NCBI RefSeq assembly: GCF_009389715.1
Contig: NC_052396.1
Location: 17,142,631 to 17,206,630, forward strand
Reading direction: 5' to 3'
Length of the DNA stretch: 64,000 nucleotides
DNA from: Phoenix dactylifera
Lineage: Eukaryota > Streptophyta > Magnoliopsida > Arecales > Arecaceae
Part shown: in pieces, positions 22,772 through 33,727 of the stretch
Numbering within the stretch: the first letter of the stretch is position 1
Layout of the letters: every line of letters begins with the position of its first letter
Notes under the pieces: generated by a model
The model's database searches: none
Seen by the model: only the letters and a program-made list of their open reading frames with translations
Told to the model about the DNA's origin: nothing
Program-made: the position numbers and the translations under genes

Positions 22772-25700
22772 CTAGCACCTAGAGATGTTAACCAAGTTCA
22801 AGCAATGCTTGAACTTGTCTGCAGTAACGGGTTTTGTCAACATGTCTGCTGCATTTTCAGAAGTGTGAACTTTCTCAAGCAATATATCACCGGAAGAAAC
22901 CAACTCCCTGATCTTGTGATACCTCACATCTATGTGCTTGGTTCTCGCATGATACACCTGGTTCTTCGCCAAATAGATCGCACTCTGACTGTCACAATGC
23001 AACTGAACTCCACCTTGCTGAACACCCAGCTCCTTGACTAATCCTGTTAACCACAATGCTTCCTTGGCAGCCTCAGCCACTGCCATATACTCTGACTCAG
23101 TCGTAGATAGTGCAACTAGAGACTGTACCATGGACCTCCAACTGATAGGCCCTCCTGCAAGAGTGAATACATAGCCTGTAGTCGACCTCCTGTCATCCAA
23201 GTCCCCTGCATAATCTGCATCAACATATCCTACGACTGAAGGATCATCTTGCTGTCTGACAAACATGATACCATGGTCTATAGTACTCCTCAAGTATCTG
23301 AAAATCCACTTGACTGCATCCCAATGCTGTCTCCCTGGATTCGCCATAAACTTGCTCACTGCACTAACTGCATGCGCCAAATCCGGCCTGGTACAAACCA
23401 TAGCATACATCAGACACCCCACTGCACTAGCATATGGAACCGTTGACATGTCTTCAATTTCTTTTTCTGTCTTTGGGCACTGTGAGGTAGACAATCTGAA
23501 ATGATTCGCTAAAGGTGTGCTCACTGGCTTCGGATTACCCATGCTGAACCTCTCCAACACCTTTTGTATATAACTACCCTGAGATAACCACAATTTTCTG
23601 GAATCTCTGTCCCTGCGAATCTCCATCCCAAGAATCTTCTTGGCCGCGCCCAAATCCTTCATATCAAACTCTCTACTCAACAAAATCTTCAACTTGTTGA
23701 CTTCATTTATACTCTTCGCAGCAATCAGCATATCATCCACATACAGTAACAGAAAAATAAAAGAACCATCATCAAGGCTCCTCACATAAACACAACAGTC
23801 ATACTCACATCTTCTGTAGCCAATCCGAATCATGTAGGAGTCAAAACGCTTGTACCACTGCCTCGGAGACTGCTTTAGCCCATAAAGTGACTTCCTCAAT
23901 TTACAGACTAAGTGCTCCTGTCCAGGTTCTGAAAACCCTTCTGGCTGCTGCATGTAAATCTGCTCCTCCAACTCACCATGAAGAAAAGCTGTCTTTACAT
24001 CCATCTGCTCTAACTCCATATTGTAATGTGCTACCAATGCCAACACTACCCTGATGGAAGTGTGTCTGACCACTGGGGAGAAAATCTCATCATAATCAAT
24101 CCCAGCTCTCTGTGAGTATCCCTTTGCTACCAGACGTGCCTTGAACTTTTTCCCTTCTTTTTCTGATACTGCTTCCTTTTTCTTGAACACCCACTTGCAT
24201 CCTATCGCTCTCTTCCCCTTTGGAAGCTCCACCAACTTCCATGTCTGATTTTTATTCAAAGATTCCATCTCCTCCATCATAGCACCCATCCATTTACTCT
24301 TCTCCTGGCTGTGTACTGCCTCCTGAAAAGTAGTAGGATCTCCACTGCTAGTGATTAATGCATAGGAAACCAAATCTTCAAAACCATACCTAGTTGGTGG
24401 CTTGATAGTACGCTTGGGTCTGTCTGTGGTTATATTATGTTGCTCTTGATCGGCTGAGGTAGACGTCTCTGTATCCTGAACATTATTCTCCTTGACAGAA
24501 CTCTCTAACTCCACCTGCACCACCTGCTTATTGCTGCTGCAACTTTCTGGCATCTGCTTCTCTTCTTCTTGAGTACTTTTCAATATGGCTTTCTCATCAA
24601 AAACCACATCTCTGCTGATCACCACCTTGTTTGCCTTCGAATCCCAAAGCTTGTACCCTTTCACCCCTTTCTGATACCCCAGAAAGATACATTGTCTAGA
24701 CTTCGGGTCTAGCTTTGACCTCTCCTCACTAGGAATATGCACATAGGCAGGACATCCAAATACTCTCAAACCGGAGTAGTCTACCTCATTACCTGTCCAT
24801 ACCTCCTCTGCAACCTTACCATCTAGTGCTGCCCTAGGTGACCTGTTAATCAAGAAGCATGCCATATTCACTGCCTCTGCCCAGAAGTTCTTTGCAAGCC
24901 CTGCATTTAACCTAAGACACCGTGCTCTTTCAGCTATAGTCCTATTCGTCCTTTCCGCCACACCGTTCTGCTGAGGTGTCTTGCGTACTGTGAAGTGTCT
25001 CTTAATTCCATGCTGCTCACAAAACTCAATGAACATTGAATCTGTGTACTCAGTCCCATTGTCTGACCTGAGGCATTTGATCTTTCTCCCTGTCTGATTC
25101 TCTACTTCAGCTTTCCACAACTTAAACTTGGCAAACGTTTCTGACTTGTGCTGCATGAAGTATACCCAGACCTTTCTCGAGAAATCATCAATAAAAGTTA
25201 CGAAATATATATGTCCACCCCGTGATGCTACTCTGACTGGTCCCCAAACATCTGTATGAATATAGTCAAGAATACCCTTTGTCTTGTGCGTGGCAGTCCT
25301 GAATTGAACCTTGTTCTGTTTTCCAAGAACACAATACTTACAGAAATCCAGTTTGCAAGTTTTAATACCCTTCAGGAAATTTCTTTTATGCAGTTCCAGC
25401 ATACCACGTTCACTCATATGACCCAAACGCATATGCCATAAGACTGCATTATCAGACTCAGATTCTGCAGCAGCAACTCCACCTACAACAGTAGTCCCTA
25501 TCAACCTGTAGATGTTCCCTGCTACTTTCTGCCTCTTCATCACTGTCATAGCACCTCTACTAACCTTCATTACTCCACCTTGAGACTTGTAACAAAACCC
25601 GTTAGAGTCTAAGGTACCCAATGAAATTAGATTCTTTCTCAAATCTGGAACATGTCTAACATCACACAATGTTCTAACCACACCATCAAACATAGTAATT

Positions 25701-26737
25701 CTGATATTCCCTATTCCAATGACTTTGCAAGATGCATTATTACCCATCAAAACAGAACCAGAATTAACTAACCTGTAGGTATCAAACCAATCTTTATTGG
25801 GCGTTATGTGATAAGAACATGCTGAATCTAGAATCCAAGAATCCGCGAGATGATCTGAACTGGACGAAACTGAAAGTATATCACCATCACTGCTCTCTGT
25901 GTCTTCTTTCACTATATTTGCAGACTTGGACCCTTCAGATCTGTCATCATCTTTACCCTTCTTTTTCTCAGGACAATTTCGCTTTATATGACCCTGTTTT
26001 CCACACTTGTAGCATGTTATGCTCTTCTTTTTCCTGGATTTAGACCGGGATTTACTGCGATTTGATCCATTCCTTATGTTGCTTCTTCCACGCTCCTGGT
26101 TACCCTTCACCACTAAGCCTTCTCCTTGAGAACTCTCAGCACTGGCTTTCTTCCTCTGATGAAAACCTAACAAGGCTCCAATGACGTCCTCTAACTCTAG
26201 GGTTTCCTTTCCCCACGTCAGAGTTGTAACCAAATTTTCGTACGTAGGAGAAGCGGGTAAAGAATGCAATAACATCAACGCTTTGTCTTCGTCTTCGAAC
26301 TTCACATCAACTCGCTGCAGATCACTGATAATCTGATTGAACACGTTGATATGTTGGCTTAAATCAGCACCCTCTGTCATCTTAAGACCGTACAGTTTCT
26401 GCTTAAGATAGAGCTTGTTCGTCAACGACTTGGACATGTACCGACTCTCCAATTTTGACCAAATTGCCGCCGGCGATTCCTCGTCCATGACATGATACAT
26501 CACGTCATCAGCCAGACAAAGTCGTATATTTGAAACAGCCTTAGCCTCCAATTCCTTCCACTCTGCATTACCCATGTCATCTGGTTTCTTTCCGTACAGG
26601 GCCTTTACCATACCCTGTGATACTAACAGATCCTTCACCCTCCTCTGCCATAGCCCGAAATTCCCAGTTCCATCGAACTTTATCACATCGAACTTCGCAG
26701 AAGACATCTCTACAATCTTATCTTTTTTTTTTTGCAA
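22772..26737 (-). CDS. Gag-Pol polyprotein, Ty1-Copia (Tork/Tnt1-like) retrotransposon
   Basis: One open frame of 1321 residues. Gag (about 10-200) has the UBN2-type pattern (LYLKQKLYGLKM). A CCHC knuckle CYKCGKQGHIKRNC follows at 242-255, then protease at LDSACSYHI (about 303-311), GAG-pre-integrase with HMRLGHMSERG, and integrase with the DDE pattern (HTDVWGP, SDNGTEY, PQQNGVAERTN). Next are reverse transcriptase with YVDDML and RNase H with TTESEYMA and ARTKHIDVRYHKIRE. The integrase-before-RT order defines Copia. No stop or shift interrupts it, so it could still be active. The first Met (MQKKKDK) was taken; MSSAKFD, 10 residues in, is an alternative and matches the related Gag at 61100. 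Confidence 0.95.
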   Translation of the reverse strand: MQKKKDKIVEMSSAKFDVIKFDGTGNFGLWQRRVKDLLVSQGMVKALYGKKPDDMGNAEWKELEAKAVSNIRLCLADDVMYHVMDEESPAAIWSKLESRYMSKSLTNKLYLKQKLYGLKMTEGADLSQHINVFNQIISDLQRVDVKFEDEDKALMLLHSLPASPTYENLVTTLTWGKETLELEDVIGALLGFHQRKKASAESSQGEGLVVKGNQERGRSNIRNGSNRSKSRSKSRKKKSITCYKCGKQGHIKRNCPEKKKGKDDDRSEGSKSANIVKEDTESSDGDILSVSSSSDHLADSWILDSACSYHITPNKDWFDTYRLVNSGSVLMGNNASCKVIGIGNIRITMFDGVVRTLCDVRHVPDLRKNLISLGTLDSNGFCYKSQGGVMKVSRGAMTVMKRQKVAGNIYRLIGTTVVGGVAAAESESDNAVLWHMRLGHMSERGMLELHKRNFLKGIKTCKLDFCKYCVLGKQNKVQFRTATHKTKGILDYIHTDVWGPVRVASRGGHIYFVTFIDDFSRKVWVYFMQHKSETFAKFKLWKAEVENQTGRKIKCLRSDNGTEYTDSMFIEFCEQHGIKRHFTVRKTPQQNGVAERTNRTIAERARCLRLNAGLAKNFWAEAVNMACFLINRSPRAALDGKVAEEVWTGNEVDYSGLRVFGCPAYVHIPSEERSKLDPKSRQCIFLGYQKGVKGYKLWDSKANKVVISRDVVFDEKAILKSTQEEEKQMPESCSSNKQVVQVELESSVKENNVQDTETSTSADQEQHNITTDRPKRTIKPPTRYGFEDLVSYALITSSGDPTTFQEAVHSQEKSKWMGAMMEEMESLNKNQTWKLVELPKGKRAIGCKWVFKKKEAVSEKEGKKFKARLVAKGYSQRAGIDYDEIFSPVVRHTSIRVVLALVAHYNMELEQMDVKTAFLHGELEEQIYMQQPEGFSEPGQEHLVCKLRKSLYGLKQSPRQWYKRFDSYMIRIGYRRCEYDCCVYVRSLDDGSFIFLLLYVDDMLIAAKSINEVNKLKILLSREFDMKDLGAAKKILGMEIRRDRDSRKLWLSQGSYIQKVLERFSMGNPKPVSTPLANHFRLSTSQCPKTEKEIEDMSTVPYASAVGCLMYAMVCTRPDLAHAVSAVSKFMANPGRQHWDAVKWIFRYLRSTIDHGIMFVRQQDDPSVVGYVDADYAGDLDDRRSTTGYVFTLAGGPISWRSMVQSLVALSTTESEYMAVAEAAKEALWLTGLVKELGVQQGGVQLHCDSQSAIYLAKNQVYHARTKHIDVRYHKIRELVSSGDILLEKVHTSENAADMLTKPVTADKFKHCLNLVNISRC

Positions 26738-27717
26738 AATAAATTAGAGAAAAATAGGATCTGATGAAAATAAAAAAAATACCAGAAACGCCCCTCTTCT
26801 TAGGTCAGAACGCGCACGGGAGAGACTCCTCTTCCGGATCTATCACGCGCGGCGTTGGACGCGCGGCAGAGGCGGTGCGGTCACGGGCACGGGTGCACGA
26901 CGGCGCAGCAACCGGAGGACGCGGGCAGACACAGGCGCACGGGGGCTTCTTCTTCCTCGCTCGTGGACTGCAACAGGGAGTTTTTCTTCCTTCCACGCGG
27001 AAGCCGCCGCAAACAAGGAACCACCACAGGGAGAAGAAACTTGGGTTTCAGTTTTTGGGAAGAAGACGCCTTGGGAGAAACAACCCACCACCTGAAGCAA
27101 AACCTCCCACGGCTTGGAACAACCCCTCCTGTGAAACAGAACGCCCAAAAAAAAAGAAACCACTGGACTTCCGTTCCTTCTCTCACGCTCCTTCCTCTGT
27201 TCTTCTTCTCGTTTTGGGAAGAGAAGACACCCAAAAAATATGAGCCTTCCACGTGAAGCAAAGTTTCCCCCTTCACGTGAAGCAGAAATCACCCACAGCA
27301 CCGTGGGGATTTTGTCTTGGAAAGAAGACGCCCAAAAGAACCCACGCGACGGGAAGAAGAAGAAGTTCCTCCTTGTTTTTTTTTTTTTTTGTTCTGTGTG
27401 TTGTTCTCGGCTTGGGAACAACCCTGAGATCCCACAAGAATTAACACCCACGACTTGGGAAGAGAGCCTTGGGAGAGAGGACACAAACCCCTCAGCCCCC
27501 CCGTGAAACAGAGAAAACAAATCTCCCTTCCCTTCACGTGAACCACCTCCCACGGCTTGGATCAACCCCTTTCTCTTCTCTTGGTTCTTCACGGCGTTCG
27601 AGAGAGAACCCACCGGGAGAAAAAAAAACCTCTTGCCTTTCCTCGGCTTGGGAGAAGACGCCTCTGATCTCCCCGCGTGAAGAGCACCGCCCACGGCCGC
27701 AGGAAATATAACCTGAG
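26738..27717 (-). other. Untranslated leader of the Copia element
   Basis: About 980 bases between the primer-binding site and the polyprotein start. It contains many loosely repeated phrases such as GGGAAGAAGACGCC and TTCACGTGAAGCA. Open frames on both strands have no family likeness and are not called. Confidence 0.7.
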
Positions 27718-27731
27718 GCTCTGATACCAAT
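27718..27731 (-). promoter_or_regulatory. Primer-binding site of the Copia element
   Basis: On the minus strand it reads TTGGTATCAGAGCC, matching initiator tRNA-Met, directly inside the 5' LTR. Confidence 0.9.
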
Positions 27732-28084
27732 TGTTGCGGAAAATACAGGATCCAAACGGCGAACAGAATAATGCACAGAAATTCAGGGAAGAAGAGAAAG
27801 AAGAAATTGAACACAGGAATTTACGTGGTTCGGCAATGTGCCTACGTCCACGGGAGCGAAACGGCCGTAACTTTTTTTCTGTCACCAAATAACAAGGGTT
27901 ACAAGATATTTATAGCTAAACCCTAACCCTAGAGTCCCAATCCCTATCAGCATCCCTGGTAAAATAAAATATTACATAATTATCCCAAAGATAAATATAT
28001 TCCGTCGCTTCGCTCCGCTCCGTTAGAATATCAGTGTACCACTCAAATAAGAATACCACTTAATATGAGCCACTTATTCTAACA
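27732..28084 (-). repeat. 5' LTR of the Copia element (minus-strand sense)
   Basis: 353 bp, same ends and length as 22334-22686 with about 4 base differences. It should hold the promoter of the element, reading leftward. Confidence 0.95.
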
Positions 28085-29463
28085 CATCCTTTCATGGGAA
28101 ATCATGTCGCCTCTCCTAGGTAATAAGAAAGGCAGTTGGTATCCTGTAGATATCCCATCAAGCAGTCTTCAGAGCTTGCAGGGCTATAGGGTAACTATCC
28201 TCCACTCCTCTTCTTCTGTTGTTCTGGCAGCTCAAGTTTCAATTGAACCTTCTAATCACAGGAACAAGTTTACGTACACCAACCAAGTTAGCCCTGTTAC
28301 TAAGTCTTTTTTTTTTCTTCTTCTTCATATCCTGCAGATCTTCAAAGGCATTGCGATGATTCTTGGAGATGGTCTCTATAACTTCGTCAAGCTCCTATTT
28401 CGAACAATTTCTCCATTCATTTTCACAAAGCGAAGCAGAGATTCCATAATAATGCTTCCTGTCTCAGATGATGGTTGTCGTACCAGCACGACCGCCACCA
28501 TATCCTTCGACGACCGACGTCGAACTGAATTCTTTCTTAAAGATCAGATTCCAAAGTCAGTGGCATATGGGGGCAATGCTGCCATTGCTGCCATCTCCAC
28601 TGCCACCGTTCCCCACATCTTTCCTCAACTCAGATGGTACCATGTCTTGGATTCCTACATCTTTGCACCGGTATTAGCCTTCTGCAATGCCTACGGTACC
28701 GGCCTCACTGATGGATCTCTTGCCTCTACGTATGGTGTGCTTGCCACCTTCCTTATTGGAGCTTGGGCAGGTCATTCGAATGGTGGTGTGATAGCAGGCC
28801 TCGCAGCTTGTGGCGTCATGACGAGCATTGTGTCCACAGCTTCAGATCTCATGGAGGACTTCAAAACAGGATACCTGACATTAGCCTCTCCAAGGTCCAT
28901 GTTTGTCAGCCAAGTAATTGGCACTGCGATGGGTTGTGTGATTGCTCCATGCGTCTTCTGGGTCTTCTACAAGGCCTTCAATGACCTTGGCTTGCCTGAT
29001 AGCGTATACCCAGCTCCCAACGCCATTGTTTTCCGAAGCATGGCGATAGTTGGTGTGGAAGGCCTCTCGTCGCTGCCAGAGCACTGCCTCACTCTCTCCT
29101 TCGTATTCTTTGCTGCTGCTATTGTCATTAACCTGATAAGAGATTTGGCTGGAGAGAAGAAGGTAGCGAGGTTCATACCTCTCCCAATGGCATGCAATGG
29201 CGATGCCTTTCTATGTTGGGTCGTACCTTGGTATTGATATGTGCGTAGGGAGCTTGATATTGTTTGTGTGGGAAATGAGGAACAGGGCACAGGCGGATGC
29301 ATTTGGGCCGGCAGTAGCCTCTGGTTTGATATGTGGTGATGGGATATGGACGCTACCACAAACTGTGCTGGCTATGGCTAAAGTGAAGCCACCTATATGC
29401 ATGAAGTTCCTATCTCGGAAGGTGAACGTCCAAGTTGATGATTTCATTGCCAAGTTAACATAG

Positions 29464-30284
29464 TTTCCTCAAAGTTGATGGACAATAAATCAAGAACAGA
29501 AAATAGATTCAGGGATCAACAAGGCATGCCGCTCATCCACCACCTAAGTTGATTTTCTGCGTATCTTTTCAATTTTTAGTCAAGTTTTGTCATGCCGCCT
29601 GTTGTTCATGATTTAATTTTGATCGTATGTATTAGATGTTTCATGGATAAAGTTCTCAAATTATGGATTGTTTTAGCTTGATTAACTTTTCAAAATATAA
29701 TATTCTTGATGGGTATCCAAAATTGATTTCCATCCATCTTAAATGGGCTGGACTCAATATATAGTCCGAGTCATGTGACCGGTCCAGCCATTTATAAGAA
29801 CTGGTTCATCACTCGTGATTCGATCAAATCCATCCATTAAAGCTAGTGTTGAGCCATCTCACAACCAATAGGAGATAATTTTTGTTATTAGTTTGCGTAT
29901 AGGAGCAACCCTATCCTTCCAAATGTGAACGCCAATACGAAAACTATGAATTCAATTAAAAAAAAAATGCTAAAACTATGAAAAGGGCATCAAGGCCTTA
30001 TAGCACCTAAATTAACATATAGCAATATACCTTGTATAATAAATGATTACTGGTAACTTATATATATATATATATTTATTTTTTTTTGCTAGAAAAAAGA
30101 GGTAGGGGGAGGAAGGGACCAGCCCACCCCCGCGTAGCAGCCCCTACTTGACCCCCGCCCCACCAGAAGAATATTCGATGTGGGTAAATTCCGTTTTACT
30201 TATATCCTTCCCATCCGAAGGTGAGTACGTCACACCTGGCACCACCTCAGTGGTACTAAATAGTCTTATGAGATAGTTTATCTA

Positions 30285-30342
<58 letters not shown>

Positions 30343-30432
30343 AATATATAACTTTCTATCGGTATTGGACGGATATTAATCAGTCCGCTGTCGCCCTCAT
30401 CGTGTTGGCAGTTGGCGCCGTTTCTTCCGCGC
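29464..30432. other. Intergenic region between the YSL pseudogene and the first intact YSL gene
   Basis: AT-rich, no gene seen. It holds a short GC-rich patch at about 30100-30175 of repeat-like character and a (TA)n array. Confidence 0.6.
30289..30339. repeat. (TA)n microsatellite
   Basis: About 25 TA units, roughly 130 bases upstream of the TATA box of the YSL gene at 30525. Confidence 0.95.
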
Positions 30433-30475
30433 AGCCAATGGAAATGTAGATCCAGCTGACCAATGACTTTATAAA
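30433..30475 (+). promoter_or_regulatory. Core promoter of the first intact YSL gene
   Basis: GCCAATGG and GACCAATGA (CAAT-like) precede TATAAA at 30470-30475, 50 bases before the ATG at 30525. The 5' leader would therefore be very short, about 20-25 bases. I recognised no iron-deficiency element. Confidence 0.6.
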
Positions 30476-30524
30476 CAGCACCAAGAGAAACCAAGCAAGC
30501 TTATCCTCTCCAGCTCAGTCCCAA

Positions 30525-31267
30525 ATGGGCACCGAAGAAAACGGCGATGCCAGGCGAGGGAGCTGGGCCACGGATCAGGAGGCAGACATGGTAGGGGAGG
30601 AGGAGGAGGAGAAGGAGAAGGATGGGATGGTGGTGGAGATGAGCCAGATGAGCCGCCACCACCGCCGCAGGAAGACCAACACGAAGGAAACCGAGGAAGG
30701 GGAAGGAGGAGAAAGATCGGAGGAGAAAGCGATGTCGATCGAGAGGGCCTTCGAGGGGAAGCGGGTGCCGACGTGGAGGGAGCAGCTGACGTTGCGGGCT
30801 CTGGTGGTGTCCTTCTTCCTCTCGGTGATGTTGAGCATCATCGTGACGAAGCTCAACCTCACCACCGGCATCATCCCTTCCCTCAACGTCGCCGCCGGCC
30901 TCCTCGGCTTCTTCTTCATCAAGACCTGGACCAAAGCCCTCGAGAAGACGGGCCTTCTCCGACTGCCCTTCACCCGCCAGGAGAACACCGTCATCCAGAC
31001 CTGCTGCGTCGCCGCCTACGGCATCGCCTTCAGCGGTACTTAACTTTGCTGCTCTCAGTTCTCTCTCTTCCCCTTTGTGTTTCCTCACCGTTCACCATTA
31101 ATTGCTGCTTTTTCCCTCTCACCTCTATCAATGAGATAATGACTATGCTTATTTCCCTCGTTTCTAAACTGCTTTTTTGGAACGCAGCACGATATTTTAA
31201 GCACACGACTTCATTTTTTTAATTAATGATCAGTTAGTTTACACACACACACACACACACACATACA

Positions 31268-31328
<61 letters not shown>

Positions 31329-33679
31329 TTGCAGCCGGGGGTGTCAAATGTCAATAGGTCAGGATTGGATTGGGTTTACCGCTGACTCTGTGTGTGTCTA
31401 TGTCTTGCTGTCACTGTATCGATATGGTACATTATGAAGCCGATTCAACGTACTGAGTGTCAGTACCTCCCATACCATATATTGGTACCGAATTGAGTAC
31501 GGTGCATCCCATATTGTTCGGTTAGGTATGTCATGTTTCTATTCATGCCCAAGAAGATAGAAAGTATATCTATCGGATCCAAATCCAAACTGAATTGATA
31601 ACCTCAAAGCGACACCTACTAATAAACCCAAGAATAATTAGGTATCTAATTGGGTAGCTGATCATAATTCAGTAGTTGTTAGACTAATTTAAGCTATCCT
31701 TTGGAGTATTTTTCTTCAAGTTGCTAAGTGCTAGTTTTTGCTAGAAAGCCTCATGGAACCTATCTAACATGCGTAAGTTATGTCCGGATTGGATATAAAA
31801 ACTCTTTCCGTGTGGCTTTAGCTTTCCTAGTCAGCATGCTGCTCATGCCAGCAGCCTTAAACTAAGTGATCAAGGGTCGATTGAACGTGTCCAGATTATT
31901 CCTGTGCAGGCAGTGCAAACTATGGGCAAAAGGTCTTACACTAAATCTGTGTTGGAAGAATGAAATAAAGACTGGAATGGATTTATTAGAATGAAATGCA
32001 AAGTGGAAAGTAACAAATTGGAATCATGCACCATTCCTGTTCCATTTATTGAGATATGAAGAAATGCATGGAAATAGAATGGTAATTCTTAGATATAATT
32101 TAGCTAGTGATATGCTAGAGTAGAATCAATTTTATGTTAACTTTTAAAATATATCTTTTAGTTACTAAGAAATATAACCAAATTTTAAAATAACGAGTAT
32201 TATATTTCTTTTTGGGGCCTCTTGTGATATTACGCTTACATATCAAACTTTTAAATAACATCCTTTAATTATGATATTGTTTTATTTTAATTTTTATTCA
32301 TATCCGACATTTTAATTAGTATATTTTCTTATATCTATAATTATTTTTTGGGTACTTTTTTCTTGTTATTATTCTCATAATTTGTATATCAATTTTTATC
32401 TTCTATTTCTATTTATTATTATTATTAATGATATTTTTATGCATTTTTGTCTTCTGTATTAGTCATATTTGTACCGATTTTTATTTTTATTTAAAATTTT
32501 ATATTCTATATTTTTATTTATTTCATATTTCATATTTTGAATTAGCATATTTCTAATATTTATATGTAATGTTTTTAGTATTTTTATTTGATTTGCTATT
32601 TATCTTGTATTTTATGATTTGTATATATTTATCTGGTTATTCTTAGTTATTTTTATATTTAGTCAGCTTTTAATTTATATCTAATATGATTTGCTGATTT
32701 ATACTGTTTTGTTCATTAAGTTTTTTTTGTTCTGCAGTGCATTGCACAGCGCAAATTTGCTATGATATACATAATAGACTTTTATGTAACAAATAATTTA
32801 ATGTTATAATGGATGTAATTTTTACATTTTTTAATTTATACCAACAAAATAATATTTTTAGATTCAAATATTCATGGATCATCCATTTTTTATTTTATTC
32901 TGCAAATGCCTCTAACTTCTTTATACTAAAATTCATTTATTTCCTTTTTACATCATAAATGTTGCCAATTGGTTCATATCAAAATGTCGTTCATTTCCAT
33001 TCCTGGGAGACTTTTCATTAGGAGTGGAATTATAGTTCCTTTATTTAAAGGAATGGTTATTCCAAACAAAATGTGATTATGGTACTTGCTATACAAAACA
33101 AACTTCAGAATGGGGCCAAAGACCGTTCTGTTTTAGCTCTCATTCCATAAATCAAAGATTGTTATTCTTGATGGTCATTTGAGTTATTCCTCCCTGATGA
33201 TCTAAATGCTAGATAGATAGTTGAGGCATGTCCATTCTTTGATGTGAATAATTGTTTCTATCTAACTCCCAACTTTTTCCAAGTTAACACAATAATATTT
33301 CTGATTGCCAAACACAATATGTCAAGTTCCATGCATGATATATATTCGTAGATCGAGTTAGGATCTAATCCATCATTTCAATAGTTTTTTTTTCAATAGA
33401 GGTAAACTCTTCTACCGTCTAAATCTACAATATTTCTAAAAGCAAAAACTAGGAATAATTGGTCGTACTCGTATAATTGACCAAAATACTCTAAATCAAA
33501 TAACCTCTTTTTTTCTATTGCATAAAAAAATAACAAATTCTTCATTTAATTTCTTAAAATCCCATTGATTCCCTTCTTAACATTTTTGCAAAAAGATCTA
33601 ACTCTAATCATGTGGTAATTAAGTTCTATCCATTTTTCATGTTCTCTCTCACATATTCCCTCTCTTCTTACAACTTTGC

Positions 33680-33727
<48 letters not shown>

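Larger units (their letters stand above)
22334..28084 (-). mobile_element. Complete Tork/Tnt1-type Ty1-Copia retrotransposon
   Basis: The element is 5751 bp on the minus strand with two 353-bp LTRs and the 5-bp target duplication CATCC (22329-22333 and 28085-28089). It has a tRNA-Met primer-binding site next to the right (5') LTR, a purine-rich tract next to the left LTR and one complete polyprotein. I count about 4 differences between the LTRs, about 1%. It sits in exon 5 of the YSL pseudogene, whose reading frame continues exactly once the element and one target copy are disregarded. A relative with a decayed Gag lies at 60221-61965. Confidence 0.95.
21961..29463 (+). pseudogene. YSL transporter pseudogene, 5'-truncated and split by a Copia element
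   Basis: Remains match exons 4-6 of the two intact YSL genes downstream: part of exon 4 at 21961-22019, exon 5 at 22245-22333 continuing at 28090-28190, and exon 6 at 28338-29463. Exons 1-3 are absent and are not found between here and the hnRNP gene. The left break is exactly at the hAT terminus. Exon 5 is interrupted by the Copia element. Exon 6 reads well ([37 protein letters not shown]). A 4-base insertion near 29190, in what should be LPMAMAIPF, shifts the frame, and the true C-terminus continues at 29197-29463 (PPICMKFL). Splice sites are otherwise kept, so decay looks fairly recent. It is closest to the gene at 30525-40219 (both have DIPSSSL before SLQGYR). Confidence 0.92.

Noticed and set aside
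26843..27814. 323-codon minus-strand frame across the Copia leader and LTR
   Set aside because: It covers the primer-binding site and part of the LTR, overlaps other frames, and no Copia protein is expected here.
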